This document shows positions 11,604 through 23,500 of a stretch of 64,000 nt of DNA, piece after piece. The notes under the pieces are model-generated. The model was not told the origin of the DNA and made no database searches. It was given only the letters and a program-made list of their open reading frames with translations. Position 1 is the first letter of the stretch. The number at the start of each line of letters is the position of its first letter. This stretch comes from Ustilago trichophora (Eukaryota > Basidiomycota > Ustilaginomycetes > Ustilaginales > Ustilaginaceae). The DNA lies in contig OOIN01000040.1 of assembly GCA_900323505.1 (NCBI GenBank), positions 310,001 to 374,000 of the forward strand, read 5' to 3'. A program made the translations under genes and the position numbers.

Positions 11604-12218
11604 CCTTTAAGAAATTCTACGATTTGCGCTGTAGGAGAGTGAAGGTTTGTTGTCGTTGGGTCTATTGAAGATCGAATTGTGTGCTTCGAGCGAAAAATAC
11701 AGTCTTCTCACTGGCTCCTGAATCTACAATAAGAAGTGACGGTTCGAACGTAGATGGTAGACGTGCGCGAGATGGTGGTAGTAGGATCGCGGATGGTGTT
11801 GGACAATGAGGATGGGTGAGCAGTGATGGATGATGGTAAAAGTGGGCCAATAGAATAGAAAGGGTGAACAGAAAGAGCGCACGGTCGTTGCATCTGCACC
11901 CTGAACTCCACATTATGAGGCTATGCTCGCGTCACTCGGCCGGCAATTTCCACTCTCACCAAGATCAAACAGTACACTGAACCGAGACAAGATCTGGCTC
12001 AACCACATACAAAACAAACGCAACATCAGGAGCTATGACAGGCTTTCGGAACGGAAACTAGAGTACAGAGTGTGCTAAAAGAGATCGGCAATGGCTATGA
12101 ACAAGGGGAAAGAGAAGAGAGAAGCATGTTGTAGAATGCGAAGCAGTGGTGTTGATGCTAAAAGAGAGCGAATGCAGGGGGAGGAGAAGAATTGAAGCAA
12201 AGGTTGGGCAAGGCTGAT
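11604..12218. other. Intergenic region between NOP56 and the SH3 gene
   Basis: It holds the NOP56 3' flank and the SH3 gene promoter. The short overlapping open frames on the minus strand (about 67 to 83 codons) show no domain. No other structure seen. Confidence 0.5.
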
Positions 12219-13787
12219 TTACTTCTTCTTGTCCTTCTTTTCCTTCTTATCCTTCTTGTCCTTCTTGGCCTCCTTTGCTGCTTTCTTTGCTGCTTTTTCT
12301 ATGTCCTTCTTCTTGTCCTTGTCTGCCGATTTGGACTTGGACTTCTTTTCCTTCTTTGCGTCCTTGTCCTTCTTGCTCTTCTTGTCCGCTGGATCTGAGA
12401 CACCGACAGCGGCGGGCATGGTGGTCTCGTCGTCCTCATCCTCATCATCGTCATCAGCATCCTCGTCCATAAGGTCACCAGCAGCCTCCTCGATAGCCTT
12501 GATCGCCTTGCTCATGGCGTCCGAGTTCTTGCTGGGAGCCTTGCCCGTCTCATAGAAGGCAAGACGCTCCTCAACCTGAACGGCGAGCACCTCGCCGAAC
12601 TTGGTGGTGGGAGTCTCGGAGAAGCAGTCAATTCTGCTTGCGATCGAGATCTTGTTGGCCAAGAAACGCGACATGCGACCCTTGTTCTTGGGTGCGGCAC
12701 GAGCGATGGCAGAGGCATGGTAGATGAGGCCGTACTTGGGGGTGTTGCCCTTGGTTTTGAGGGCACGGAAGAGGGCCTTCTCGGCACCGAGGATCTGAAC
12801 CGTGGAAGCGGGGTACTTTGCGAGGTTGGTCAACGAACCGGCGTGGCTGATGAGACGGGCACCGATGATCTCACCCAGAAGGGCGGAAAGGTTGGGTGCG
12901 ACGAGGTGCATCTTCTCGATGAGGTACTTGTGCATGTTTTTCCTGTACTCGCCGAGGTTGATGACACGGTCGGCAAAGTTGAGGATGTTGTGCATGTCCA
13001 ACTCTCCGATCTCCTGACCCATGGAAGCACGGGCAGCGTCGAGGATGTTCTTGGCCATGGTCTCGTCACCGGAGAGGATATCGGTCATGTCGTCGACGTC
13101 TTGCTCAGAGAGGCGCTCCTTGTTGCGGATGAACTTTGCGAGCTTGGCATAGGTCATGTTGTCAGAGGTGAGCTTGACGAGCTCGGGAAAGTGCCAGCCG
13201 TACCACTCACGAACGCGCATGGCAAAAGTGTTGACGTCCTTATCGAGGGTGTCGAGCAAAGCGATGGCCTGGATGATCATGTTGTCGGAACGGTTGACGT
13301 TGAACTTGACCTTGGAACGCGAGTAACTGTGACCAAGACCGAGCTGGGCCTTTGCCAAATCGCCGTCAGCCATACCTTTGAGCAGCTTCTCGGCATGCTG
13401 TCGAACACCACGAATGAGCTCGAGCGAGGTCTCTCCAGTGTCGCAAGGGATACCGAGCTCACCAACGATGGAAGAGGCCAAGTTCCTGTCCTGAACACCG
13501 AGAATGATGCTCTTCTTCTTACCCGAAGAGAGGTTGAGGGTGAGCAACGACTTGAGATAATCGTTGACGACACCTTCGGAAATGTCGAGCGAGGCCTGAA
13601 GAGCGTCGAGGGCATTCTTGAAGGGGGAGAAGGAGAGAAGCTTGACCATTTTTCCAAAGGTGTTGACCTCGTTGACGCTCTCCTGAACGGCACGGGTGAG
13701 GGAGCCGATCTCCTCAACGGCAGCAACCTCAAAGACAGCGCATCCTGTAGCGCACTCGAAGAGGATGTGGGTGGGTGCGGACGACAT
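12219..13787 (-). CDS. NOP56: Nucleolar protein 56, box C/D snoRNP core component
   Basis: An intronless frame of 522 residues. It matches the Nop56/Nop58/Prp31 family: N-terminal domain opening HILFECATGCAVFEV, a NOSIC/coiled-coil middle, and the Nop domain with GLGHSYSRSKVKFNVNR, REWYGWHFPEL and SLTNLAKYPASTVQILGAEK. The YGWHFPEL and HILFE openings favour Nop56 over Nop58. The C-terminus from about residue 440 is an Asp/Glu run followed by Lys-rich KKDK repeats, as in other Nop56 proteins. The product joins fibrillarin, Nop58 and Snu13 on box C/D snoRNAs in the nucleolus and guides rRNA 2'-O-methylation. It is divergent from the proteasome gene, sharing an 855 bp promoter region. Confidence 0.97.
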   Translation of the reverse strand: MSSAPTHILFECATGCAVFEVAAVEEIGSLTRAVQESVNEVNTFGKMVKLLSFSPFKNALDALQASLDISEGVVNDYLKSLLTLNLSSGKKKSIILGVQDRNLASSIVGELGIPCDTGETSLELIRGVRQHAEKLLKGMADGDLAKAQLGLGHSYSRSKVKFNVNRSDNMIIQAIALLDTLDKDVNTFAMRVREWYGWHFPELVKLTSDNMTYAKLAKFIRNKERLSEQDVDDMTDILSGDETMAKNILDAARASMGQEIGELDMHNILNFADRVINLGEYRKNMHKYLIEKMHLVAPNLSALLGEIIGARLISHAGSLTNLAKYPASTVQILGAEKALFRALKTKGNTPKYGLIYHASAIARAAPKNKGRMSRFLANKISIASRIDCFSETPTTKFGEVLAVQVEERLAFYETGKAPSKNSDAMSKAIKAIEEAAGDLMDEDADDDDEDEDDETTMPAAVGVSDPADKKSKKDKDAKKEKKSKSKSADKDKKKDIEKAAKKAAKEAKKDKKDKKEKKDKKK

Positions 13788-14642
13788 GGTGACGATTGAA
13801 TGTAGACAGCAAGCCTGTAGAAGCCAGCCAGCTAATCGCTTTTTTGGTTTTGTTTTTGTGTGTCGAGAAGTTTAGGAAAGGGGATGCAAAGGAAGACTGT
13901 GCCTTGAAAAAAGCAACAGTGTCGGAATCACAGAAGACGAGCTGTGATGTATGAAGGAAAGCGTCTCTGTCGAGCTGAGACGATTCGAGCCTGGAAGAAA
14001 AAGAGGTGCAGAGAGGCTATGGTGAAAGGATGGCAAGGTAGCAAACCACAAGAGCTGATGGCGACGACAAAGCCTCGTTTCTTTTGGAATTTTTTTTAGA
14101 AAAAGTCAAGGGAGCAGATCCAGTCTTTGGCCGAGAACTCTCTGCCAATTTGTCGAAAAAAGGGAAAATTTTGCTTTTCCAAAGAGGCAGAGAGAGAGAG
14201 AGAGAGAGAGCTCAAAGAAAAGAAGAAAAAGATCACGTGGATCCAAAGCTCAAAGCTCATCGGGAGGGGGATCATGGCCGATTCAAGAGATGGACAACTA
14301 GAGACGCACGCTTCAACGTGGTGATCGAATTGGAGCAAAGACTGAGTGGAGTGCCTGTTGGAGGTGCACAACTCACACCAAACAAAAACGCTCAGACCGC
14401 GTCGTCAGTGCAGCAAGTAGTGTGTCACTTTTCCCAACTACGCTTTGGCATCATCTCCCTCCTTCTCCTTCTCCTCACCATCTCCACCTTTATATCCTAG
14501 GCGTCCTTTCTCACATCACTCGTCACATCATTGCACACTGTGATCACACCCTCCTACCCGAGCACCAACCGCTTCTTCGACGCTCACCTGCCATAGAAGC
14601 AATCCAACCACCACAGAGAAGGTGGAGAAAGCTTAGCCCGCA
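13788..14642. other. Divergent promoter region NOP56 / proteasome alpha-1
   Basis: 855 bp between two start codons transcribed outward. It contains an AGAG tract near 14,190 and a TTTATATCC stretch near 14,490, about 150 bp before the proteasome ATG, which might serve as a TATA-like element. Open frames here (up to 138 codons) lack domains. Confidence 0.55.
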
Positions 14643-15643
14643 ATGTCGCGTTCATCCTACGACCGATATCTCACCATCTTCTCGCCAGATGGAAGGCTTT
14701 ACCAGGTCGAATATGCTTTCAAGGCCATCAACACTGCAGGGTTGACCAGCATCGCTGTTCGCGGTAAGGACTGCTCCGTAGTCGTCGGACAGAAGAAAGT
14801 TCCCGACAAGCTCATCGACGCTTCTAGCGTTACCAACATCTTTAACCTGACTCCTGAGATTGGATGCATCATGACTGGTCGTGTTGGTAAGTACCCATCT
14901 ATGCAGCTCCCGCCATCTACTTGGTTGTGACACTAGCTGACTCTCAATGCGTTGATGTGGTCACCAAATGTTGGCTCAAACTCATAGCCGATGCGAGGGC
15001 CCAAGTGCAGCGAGCAAAGATGGAAGCAGCCGACTTCAAGTACAAGTATGGTTACTCTATCACCCCGGACCTCCTTGCCAAGCGAATGGCCAACATGAAC
15101 CAAGTCTACACCCAACGAGCAGCCATGCGACCCTACGGAGTTAGCATGATCCTTGTAGGCATTGACCCTGAACGCGGACCTCAGATCTTCAAAATTGACC
15201 CAGCCGGATACTACGTCGGCTTCCGTGCCACCGCTGCAGGCGTCAAACAAACCGAAGCAACCAACTTTCTCGAAAAGCAATTCAAAAAGTCTTCCACCTC
15301 GTCCGCCTCTACTTCCACCACCGAACCCATCCCCGAAACCACCTCAGCGACAGACGCAGCTGCGCTCGAAGCTGAACAAATCTCTTCCAACCTCAGTCTC
15401 GAACAGACGCTCGATTTGGCCGTCAACACCTTGGCAACAGTTCTCGCACAGGATTTAAAGCCCTCCGAATTGGAAGTTGCCATTGTAGGTGGACCAGAGG
15501 CTGCCAAAGCTGCCCAGGACGATAGTGGCGCTCCTTTGGACTCTTCGACATTGCCAAAGGCCGTTCAGATGCAAAAGAGGTTTAGAAAGTTGAATGAAGA
15601 TGAGATCTCAACGATTCTGGACAGACTCGCCGAACGCGATTAG
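14643..15643 (+). CDS. SCL1: 20S proteasome subunit alpha-1 (alpha type-6), one intron
   Basis: Exons 14643-14886 and 14988-15643 (GTAAGT donor, TAG acceptor) join in phase to read [19 protein letters not shown]; the product has 299 residues. The opening [21 protein letters not shown] is the proteasome alpha-type signature. The core domain follows ([49 protein letters not shown]). The C-terminus ends [20 protein letters not shown], matching the alpha-1 subunit (yeast Scl1, human PSMA6). Alpha subunits form the outer gated ring and are not catalytic. Usual length is about 245 to 255; the excess is a Ser/Thr/Pro/Ala-rich insertion of about 35 residues after [11 protein letters not shown], and another short one before the last helix. 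Converges with CCT2. Confidence 0.95.
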
Positions 15644-16050
15644 TCTTGGTAAAATCATATCAATCAATCTCTCTCTCTTTTTTTCTTTTCTTTTTCTTTT
15701 TTTTTTTTGTTTTGTACTTTTTCTTCACGTTTGCAACCATGGTTATGCCCCTTTTTATCGAGACTTTGACGTTGATTCCTCGTTCAGAGTCGACATTCCT
15801 TTTCAGGTCGTCGACTCAAAGGCCCAGAACAGGATAGAAGCAATCCCTTTGTTTTGCCACTGTTGGAAAAAAAAAAAAAAAAAAAAAAAGGTGAACTGAA
15901 GTGGCCTTTTTTGAGACAAACATGAATGCAAACAAAACGTGCAAAGGAAGTTGAAGCTGATATTGTGGAATGAAATGGTTATGTTTTGATAAATCGATAT
16001 CAAGGTAGCTCACAAGACGAATGATGAATGCTATGGATTCCAATTGGAAA
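15644..16050. other. Convergent 3' region, proteasome / CCT2
   Basis: Holds both 3' ends. It is T-rich near 15,670-15,725 and has a 20-base A run near 15,869. No gene seen. Confidence 0.6.
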
Positions 16051-17625
16051 TTAGTGAGCCTCACGTCTCCTAGGAGCACACTTAAGAATATCATCCACCC
16101 TTAAGATCATTTCGGCCGCTTCGGTTGCCGATACCACCACCTGTTTCTTCAACTTGTAAGATTCCCTAACACCCTTCTGTTTCATATCTGCCACTTTGCC
16201 AGCATCCAAATCAAGACCTGCGAATTTATCACCCTGTTGATGAGCTGCTCGAAGTTGAGCGACTAATTCGGAAGAGTCCAATCCAGCATTGTCGGCAAGA
16301 ATCGTAGGTAGCTGTCGTAAGGCTTTAGCAAAGCTCTCTGTTGCAATGGCTTTCTTTCCGGAAGTCGATCGCGCGGCTTCATCGACAACTTTTGACATGG
16401 ACATTTCGGCACATCCACCACCCAACAGCACCCTAGTCTCGCCAACCGTCTGAGACAAAACCGACAATGCATCGTGCAAAGATCGCTCAGCTTCATCCAA
16501 CATTTGACTAGTTGCACCCCTGAGCACCACCGTACAAGCCTCGCCTGCAGCAACTCCGGAAAATTTGATCAACTTATCCTCGCCGATCATCACCTCTTGA
16601 ATCTTGCCACATGTACCGATCTTGACCAGATCCGGTCGATCAAAAGTACTGGCAATCTCTCCTCCCGTAACCAAAGCCAACCTCTCGACACCTTCGAAAT
16701 CAGCATGCTCGATCGACATGATTCCAGCTTCGGCCAACAAAGATTCGGGATAGTTGTAAATCAACTGACGGTTGACGAAACACGTGATTCCGTGAGCTTT
16801 GATCTTGTCCACTTTGGCCTTCATCTTTTCGCGTTCGGCGCGTTCCAGTTCGGCCAACTTGCCGGTACCCTCTACGCGTACACGGGCACCGAAGACTTTG
16901 ATCTTGTCGGTATCCATCGAAGTGTTGGCGATGAGGATCTTTGCGTTGTTGAGAGACTTGGGACAGTTGGTGCCGATCTTCTTGTTGAGGATGAATCCTT
17001 CGTCGAGGTAAGAGTCGGTGAGTTTTCCACCAGGTTTCTTGATGATCTGAATGTGTTCGAGGTTGGTAGAACCTTTCAAGCGAAGAACGGCGTCGACGGC
17101 GAGGTTGGCAAAATAATCCTTGTCGGCAGAGAGAACCTTGGAGCTGAGCGTAGTACGGGCAATGTTGAGCAAATCGGTACGGAAACTAGTCGCATCCTTT
17201 CCGTGATCCTCGGCGGTATCCTCGAGCGCCTTGAGAGCTGCAGCCGAAGCAATGCGGTAACCTTCTACAATGGTTTGCGGATGAATGCGCATCTCGATCA
17301 ACTTTTCGGCTTCGCGCAACAGCTCGGCAGCAAGAACACACACCGAAGTGGTACCATCTCCCACTTCGTCATCCTGCACCTTGGAGATGTTGACCAAGAT
17401 CTTGGCAGCCGCATTGTCGAGATGGATCGATTTGAGAATGGTGGCACCGTCGTTGGTGACCACAATCTCGTTGGATCCGACGGATTGAAGGATTTTGTTC
17501 ATTCCTTTGGGTCCAAGCGTGGTCTTGACGAGATCGCCAAGAGCAACGGCACCGACAAAGGAGGAGAGACGAGCATTCTCAGCTCGCTCCTGGGTAGCCT
17601 CCTGGGCGAAGATGGGTGCGGACAT
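16051..17625 (-). CDS. CCT2: Chaperonin TCP-1 subunit beta
   Basis: 524 residues from the ATG at 17625 ([10 protein letters not shown]). The frame stays open eight codons further, but the first of those is TTG, so the ATG is preferred. Group II chaperonin motifs are intact: [37 protein letters not shown] (nucleotide pocket), and LLGGGCAEM near residue 400. The sequence pattern and the 527-residue usual length fit the beta subunit of the eight-member TRiC ring, which folds actin, tubulin and WD-repeat proteins in the cytosol. No introns. Upstream of it is a 949 bp non-coding stretch. Confidence 0.97.
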   Translation of the reverse strand: MSAPIFAQEATQERAENARLSSFVGAVALGDLVKTTLGPKGMNKILQSVGSNEIVVTNDGATILKSIHLDNAAAKILVNISKVQDDEVGDGTTSVCVLAAELLREAEKLIEMRIHPQTIVEGYRIASAAALKALEDTAEDHGKDATSFRTDLLNIARTTLSSKVLSADKDYFANLAVDAVLRLKGSTNLEHIQIIKKPGGKLTDSYLDEGFILNKKIGTNCPKSLNNAKILIANTSMDTDKIKVFGARVRVEGTGKLAELERAEREKMKAKVDKIKAHGITCFVNRQLIYNYPESLLAEAGIMSIEHADFEGVERLALVTGGEIASTFDRPDLVKIGTCGKIQEVMIGEDKLIKFSGVAAGEACTVVLRGATSQMLDEAERSLHDALSVLSQTVGETRVLLGGGCAEMSMSKVVDEAARSTSGKKAIATESFAKALRQLPTILADNAGLDSSELVAQLRAAHQQGDKFAGLDLDAGKVADMKQKGVRESYKLKKQVVVSATEAAEMILRVDDILKCAPRRREAH

Positions 17626-18574
17626 GGTTGATGGTGTAGCACTGTGCAATCAATCGATAGAAAGGTTTGGAGCAACGAGAGCTGGGTCAAAGCGATCGTC
17701 GTAGCCAAGCGGTGCTTGAATCTGAGTAGGAAGCAAAGAGTGGTAGCCTTTGCGTCCAAAAAGAGATGATCGCAACGTTGATGGGGTTGGATAAGCGATG
17801 ATGGTTTTCAAGACAGCCTGGAAAGAGCGTGCGTGCGCGCGGATCAAAAAAGTGTTGCGTTGAGCTTTGCGAAGAACTGGCTGAGCGCCGTGTACTGTCA
17901 AGTGTAGTGTTGCTCAGCGCGCGATGCACTTACTGTACACTCCCGCCCCCTCTCTCTCTTTCTCTTTCTTCTCGGACAAAGTTAACGCGTCCACACACAG
18001 GCACATAGAGACACACACACACACACACCCGCACGCTTGAACAAGGGAAGAAGCCAGAAGAACAAAACAACAAAAACCAAATAAAAAAGCGTACGTGATA
18101 CTTTTCCTTAAAATGTTAAGACCATCTCAAATTTTTGCAAATTCTGTTAGATTCCTTCACTCGGCGAATAAGATTCAAAGATACTGGTGGTCTCGTGATC
18201 GACCATGCCAACGATGCAAATGCAGGTGCAAAGAGTGGATACGGCTCGTAATGCTGGCCTCTTTACATCGTTGAACTGTTCGTGCTTTGCTCATATGTGG
18301 GCCGCCGAATGCCTGCCACTTGTACCGTTTATTCTATGAACGAGCGAATCGCTGCAGAAGGTGATGTTGCAAAGTGAGAATTGTGCCATTACGCCAAAGA
18401 AATCGTGGGGGACCGGATCTAAACAAGTCGAAGCTATACTGTAACAAAAGTCTCGAGTGAGGCAAATCGATGCGATGCGGGTTGTAGGAGCCATACATCC
18501 ATGCACCGAGTCGCCGATGTATCGTCGTAGAACGCAGCAAACATCATCATCATTGTGTCCAAATCTGCAAGCAA
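17626..18574. other. Intergenic region, CCT2 promoter and RIB3 3' flank
   Basis: No gene supported. It contains CT-rich and CA-rich tracts near 17,950-18,030. Open frames of 67 to 95 codons have no domain. Confidence 0.5.
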
Positions 18575-19315
18575 TCATACCACCGTCGCAGCAGGAGGCG
18601 CCACCATTTGTTCCTCCAACTTGACCCCTCTCACCTCATCCTTCTTCAACTTTTCCCTCAATCCATCCTCCAACTCGCCTTCCTTGTCCTCCCTGTACTT
18701 CTTCAACAACTCGATCGTCGTCACCTTCAACCCGTGCTTTTTGGCAAACTTGAGACATGCATCCCTACTCGCAATTCCGCCTTCTTCGTCATCTGGGTCC
18801 ACCAGCTCACACAGCAGTCCCGCTGGTGGCAAACCTGCCAATTTGCACAAATCTACACTCGCCTCAGTGTGACCCTTCCTGACCCTTACACCTCCTTCGG
18901 TGTATCGGAGCGGATTCATGTGTCCTGGTCTGGTGAAATCGTTTGCTTTCGCGCCCAGGTTTCCATCTGCAAGCTGTCGCGAGGTCAACGCACGATCGTA
19001 GGCAGAGATGCCGGTGGTGGTGCCATGCTTGTAGTCGACAGTGACGGTGTAGGCAGTCTTGTTCTTTTCCGTGTTGTTGGGCACCATCATGGGGATGGAC
19101 AGTTCAGCGATACGTTGAGGAGTTAACGAGATGCAGATGAATCCGGAAGTGTGCTGGATGAACCACGCCATCTGCTTGGTCGTGCAGAGAGAGGCAGAGA
19201 TGATAAGGTCTCCTTCGTTCTCTCGGTCTTCATCGTCGAGAACAACGACAAATTTGCCGGCTCGAATGTCGGCAACGGCGTCTTCTATCGAGTCGAACAT
19301 GCTATCCACAGACAT
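18575..19315 (-). CDS. RIB3: 3,4-dihydroxy-2-butanone 4-phosphate synthase (riboflavin synthesis)
   Basis: 246 residues from the ATG at 19315 (MSVDSMFDSIEDAVADI). The longer open frame upstream is His/Pro/Ser-rich translation of CA repeats and is judged untranslated. The family signature is complete: DDEDRENEGDLI at residues 27-38 (acidic metal and substrate residues), then HGTTTGISAYDRA, FTRPGHMNPLRY and the HTEASVDL stretch. The enzyme turns ribulose 5-phosphate into the four-carbon unit of the lumazine ring plus formate. The usual length is about 205 to 220. Here a charged tail (KYREDKEGELEDGLREKLKKDEVRG) of about 30 residues is added at the C-terminus. There is no fused GTP cyclohydrolase II domain, in line with the fungal arrangement. 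A TATA-rich run sits 25 to 45 bp upstream of the ATG. Confidence 0.95.
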   Translation of the reverse strand: MSVDSMFDSIEDAVADIRAGKFVVVLDDEDRENEGDLIISASLCTTKQMAWFIQHTSGFICISLTPQRIAELSIPMMVPNNTEKNKTAYTVTVDYKHGTTTGISAYDRALTSRQLADGNLGAKANDFTRPGHMNPLRYTEGGVRVRKGHTEASVDLCKLAGLPPAGLLCELVDPDDEEGGIASRDACLKFAKKHGLKVTTIELLKKYREDKEGELEDGLREKLKKDEVRGVKLEEQMVAPPAATVV

Positions 19316-20551
19316 CCTTTTCGAGGTCCCTGTGTGTGTGTATGTATATATATATAACGAGTTGTAGGATAGTGGAGCGTAGTCTTGCTGTAGAGCTACG
19401 ATTCGAGAGCAACAGTAAGGACAATGATGATGATGAGGAGGAGGAGGAGGAGGACGAGGACAAGGTGGAGCTGGCGTGGCAATCTTGTACGAGTTTCCGT
19501 TCCAATGCGAGTGTTTGATCGAGTGATAGATCCAGCGTTTGCCGTAAGATGCTTGTGATTTATGGGGATGACTGCTTTCGTTTGTGGGATGGTGATGATG
19601 GTGATGGGGAGGGTTGGAGGAAGCCGACCGGTTACACTTTGACCCTTGTCTTATGGACCAAGAAGCCGAGTCAGGAGCCCGTGTGCCTGTGCCTTGTGTC
19701 GAGCGACGCTTTCCCACGGGCGGCTTGTTTCTGGTTGGTTGGCTTCCTAACTTCCGGCTGCACAGCTAAAAGCCGGCTGGGCTGGCTCACAAAGTTCTAT
19801 TTCGCTTTCAGACCTCTCTTCTCTTCTCGATTTGGAATGAATGAATAAATAATTCTCTTTCCATATTGTGAGATTTTATTGGCTTACAAATTTGCCTTCT
19901 TCGGCACTTCGGGGTTAGCCCGAGGTCTTCTTGTCTCCGATACCCCGCGGTCACCATCCATTTCTCCTTTTCTGCCTTTGATATCAAGCTAAACAAAGAG
20001 AAAAGAGAGAAAAGATGCAAAGATACAGTACATACGCATGATTATCTTATCATTACCCGACAGTGAGAGAGATATTAGCTAAGAATCGAGTTGCACTTAG
20101 CCTCGGCATCTCGAAAACCAGTTTGCAGCAGAGGGTTAATGGCTCATGGTTGCTCTTCTCCACGTGGCTGGTCAGATCTGCTCTCTGCTCTCGAGTCCAA
20201 CCATCGAAGCTTGCCTCATCTTCATTCGCATACGTTGTCGTTACATCATAGACCAAGTTGCTTGTTGACGATATACCTTGTGGAATCGTACCGCGGCCAA
20301 AGTCCACCTTGCTCCAAGTTGAAATGCAAGACTCTGAATAGAAGACATCATCCCAACTTCGGCCTCCATCAATAAGTCTATACACCACAACTCACTACCA
20401 TCACCAACATAACTGCACTCAACGCCAACCATCACCTCTCATTTGTATCTATGCATATATATGGAATTGTCAACCGTGTATTGTCTTTCTTTTGTGATCA
20501 TGAGCAACCTCATCTTGAAAACAGGAGCAACGACCGCGTTGGGGGCGAAGC
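19316..20551. other. Intergenic region, RIB3 promoter and CTR9 3' flank
   Basis: About 1.2 kb without a supportable gene. It includes TATATATATA near 19,345-19,357, GGA/GAG-rich sequence near 19,430-19,460 and overlapping short open frames of 60 to 111 codons on both strands. Confidence 0.5.
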
Positions 20552-23500
20552 CTAGTCCATATCCAAAAGCGCCATCTCCTCATCACTGTCAATGATATCG
20601 TTGGTCACTTTGGCCTTCTTTGTCCTCTTCTGTCCTCCTCCTCCTCCTCCTCCTCCGCCGCCGCTACTCGATTTCTTCTTCTTTGCCGCTTCCATCTCTT
20701 CATCCTCGTCACTGCTCTCGTCAAAGATACCCTTTTTGCTCCTCCTTGCCGACTTACCACCCGCATCCTCCTCGCTATCGCCATCGTTCCCAGCCGCTGC
20801 TGCTGCGTCATTGTCGTCAGATTCTTCGTCAGAATCGCGCGCTTTCGCCCGTTTGAGACTCTTTCTCTTCTTCTTACCACCGCTTTCTTTCGAAGAAGAC
20901 TTGCGCGACGATTTCGTCTTTTTCGACTTGGCAAGCTTGGCCAACTTGGAAGAAGAGGACTTGCCACTTCGGGTGGTGCCAGCTGCATCTCCCTCTTCTT
21001 CAGCGAGAAGCTTGGCTCCGTTTCGAATGATTTCCTCATCTCCATCCTCGTCATCGCCTCCGTCACTGCTATCACTGCCACTGGCTCCACCGCCAAACAG
21101 ACCCTCATCATCGCTATCCTCGTTCTCATCGCTATCCACCATATCGAGATTCTTCTTGCCTTTACCCTTCTTCTTGCCACCAGCACCACGCTTACGCTTC
21201 TTACCCTTCTCAGCCATAGCATCGGGCGCATCCTCCTCTCCGGACGTCACATCTTCCCTCTTGGCCCGTCTGCGTGGCTCCTTTTCAGGAGTGGCTTCGC
21301 GAAGGTATTCTATCTTGGCAGCTTCCTCACGAAGCGCTCTCCTCTTCTCGGCCATCTGCTCAATCTGGGCCCTGTACTCTTCTTCTTTGCGAATGCGTTC
21401 CTGTTCCCGCGCCAGTTCCTTTTCTTTGCGTGCGGCGGCCACGGCTTCCTTCTGCTTGGACATTTCCGATTCGTAACTCTCCTGATCCGAGAGCGCAGAG
21501 GCGGCACGTTGGAGCAGAGAAGAGGCACCGTACTTCCCTCGCTGTTCGACCAAGTCAGGTGCCATCCAGAGCAGCTGTCCGCGCTTGGCCGCTTCCAAAA
21601 GCGCACCTTCCTTGCCCAAAGGCGTGTCTTGCGGCGCAGCCGGGTCGGCAGGCGCAACAAGCAGAGGCTGGACACGTTCCACTGCGGCAATGGCATCCCG
21701 CAATGCTTGGGCGGTTTTGCGGTCCTTCTGAAGATCGAAGAGCATCTGAAGGCCTTTCTGGGCAGTAACGGCATAGTTGTACTCGATCTGTCGACATTCT
21801 GCATGCTCAACACCACGTTCCTTGATGATGAGCTCGCGTGCTTCCTCGAGATGCGCCATGGAGCTCTGCAGACTGGCAAAGCTCTTGCTCTTCATTCCGA
21901 TGGCATACTCGGCTCGAGCAACGTACTGAATCACCGCAGCGTTGTTGCCGTTGAAGAATCGTTTCGAGGCAAGCTCGTACGACTTGTGGGCTCGCTCGAA
22001 TTCGTCCTTCTGCATCAGAACATGGCCGATGCAAACATGTACGCTTCCCTCATCACGAACCTCGCGCAGCTTCGAGAGAATCGCAAGTGCCTCATCGGCG
22101 TTCTTTTTGCGGCGCTCCTCGGGTGCACCTCCGAGGGCAGGGAGCGTGAGCGATGTACCACCGGCAGTCTCGGCAAATGCATCTTCGGCAAGCAAGATGG
22201 CCATACCCTGCGCGGCGAATGCACAGCGTGCGTCGGCTCCTAGGGCTTTGTCCATGAGATCGGTGGCACACATCATGTTCTTGCTGCGATCAGCCTTGGC
22301 GGTGGGACCAGCGGCGTGGACGGCAAGCTGGTAGTATGCCCAGCCGAGGGAGGCGAGCGTGTGAGCATCGCGTCGACCCGAATCGACGGCGAGCTTGGCA
22401 GCAGCAGGGCCACCGAACTTGGCTTGGGCCTTTGCGTCGGCGGAAGCGCCAAACAGTTGAGCGGTGAACTCCTTGATGACTCCCCAAGCAGAGGTGGGGC
22501 TGCCGGGGAACTCGCCGGCGAGGAAGCAGACGTAGGTGGAGCGAGTGTCGAGGTTGCCAGGGTCAGAGTCGAGGGCCTCCTTCAAGAGAGCATTGGTAGC
22601 ATCGCGCAGCGCCTTGGTCTGCGCCAGAGCTTCAGGGCCATTCGTAGCAGCAGGTGGCTTGGAAACGTTGAGAATGGCAAGGCGCACTTTGGCATCCGTA
22701 TACTCGGGATGGCCACGCAGCAGGGCCTGGTAAGCTTCACGTGCAACGTCGAGGTTTTCGGCAGCCTCGTTGGCGCGACCGAGGTTGTAAGAGGCAATGA
22801 GCTTGACTGCGTCGACGGTCCTTTGGGCTTCGAGACGTGTGGTGGTGGTGGCTGTCGAGGCAGCAGAGGCGTTGAAGGCGTTGAAGGCGTTGACGGCGTT
22901 GGCAGCGGCGGTGACGGCAGATTCAAGGCGCGAGATGGCTCGCTGAAGAAGCCAAGTGCGCTCTTCTTGTCGCTGTGGGTCACTGCTGGGAATGTCGGTG
23001 GCTCGAATGGCGAGGACTGCACCGAGACACGTCTCAAGGCTGGCAAGCAGCGCTACGTTGGTAGCAGCCTCGTCGTCCTCAATCGCATCAGTGCTCTTTT
23101 TAGCTGCCTTGGCCTTGACCAGCTCGAGACCCTCGGCGTAGGCAGCAGTGGCTCGAGCGAGATCCTCAGTCTGAAGCAGCTCGGCAAATTCGACCCGAGT
23201 CAAAGGATCCGAGCCGAGACTGGCGATGGCCTCGAGTGCCGTCTTGGAAAGATCCTCTGTGCGGATGGAGAGCGAAGCTTTGGCGAGAGCGGGTGGCACA
23301 TCGGCAGCAGCATCAGCCGTTGCAACCGAAGTCGTCGCAGGCGATGCCGACGGGAACTCGTCCGGCTGAGCAAACAGTGACTGGGGGCCAAACGCGTCGA
23401 GTTTGGCGGCTTCGATGAGACGCAGAGCGCGATCGAGCATGATGCGGGCGCGCTCGGCATCCTCGCGTCGTTCGGAAGCGGTGGCACCGGGATGAGACTG

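Noticed and set aside
12717..13799. 360-codon open frame antisense to NOP56
   Set aside because: It mirrors the strongly conserved NOP56 frame; GC-biased codon use removes stops on the opposite strand. No domain.
16474..17631. 385-codon open frame antisense to CCT2
   Set aside because: Same cause; the sense strand is a full chaperonin.
17626..17649. Eight-codon extension of CCT2
   Set aside because: It begins with TTG; the ATG at 17625 matches the family.
19316..19717. 134-residue N-terminal extension of RIB3
   Set aside because: The stretch is His/Pro/Ser/Tyr-rich translation of CA, CCT and TA repeats, and the family starts at the ATG at 19315.
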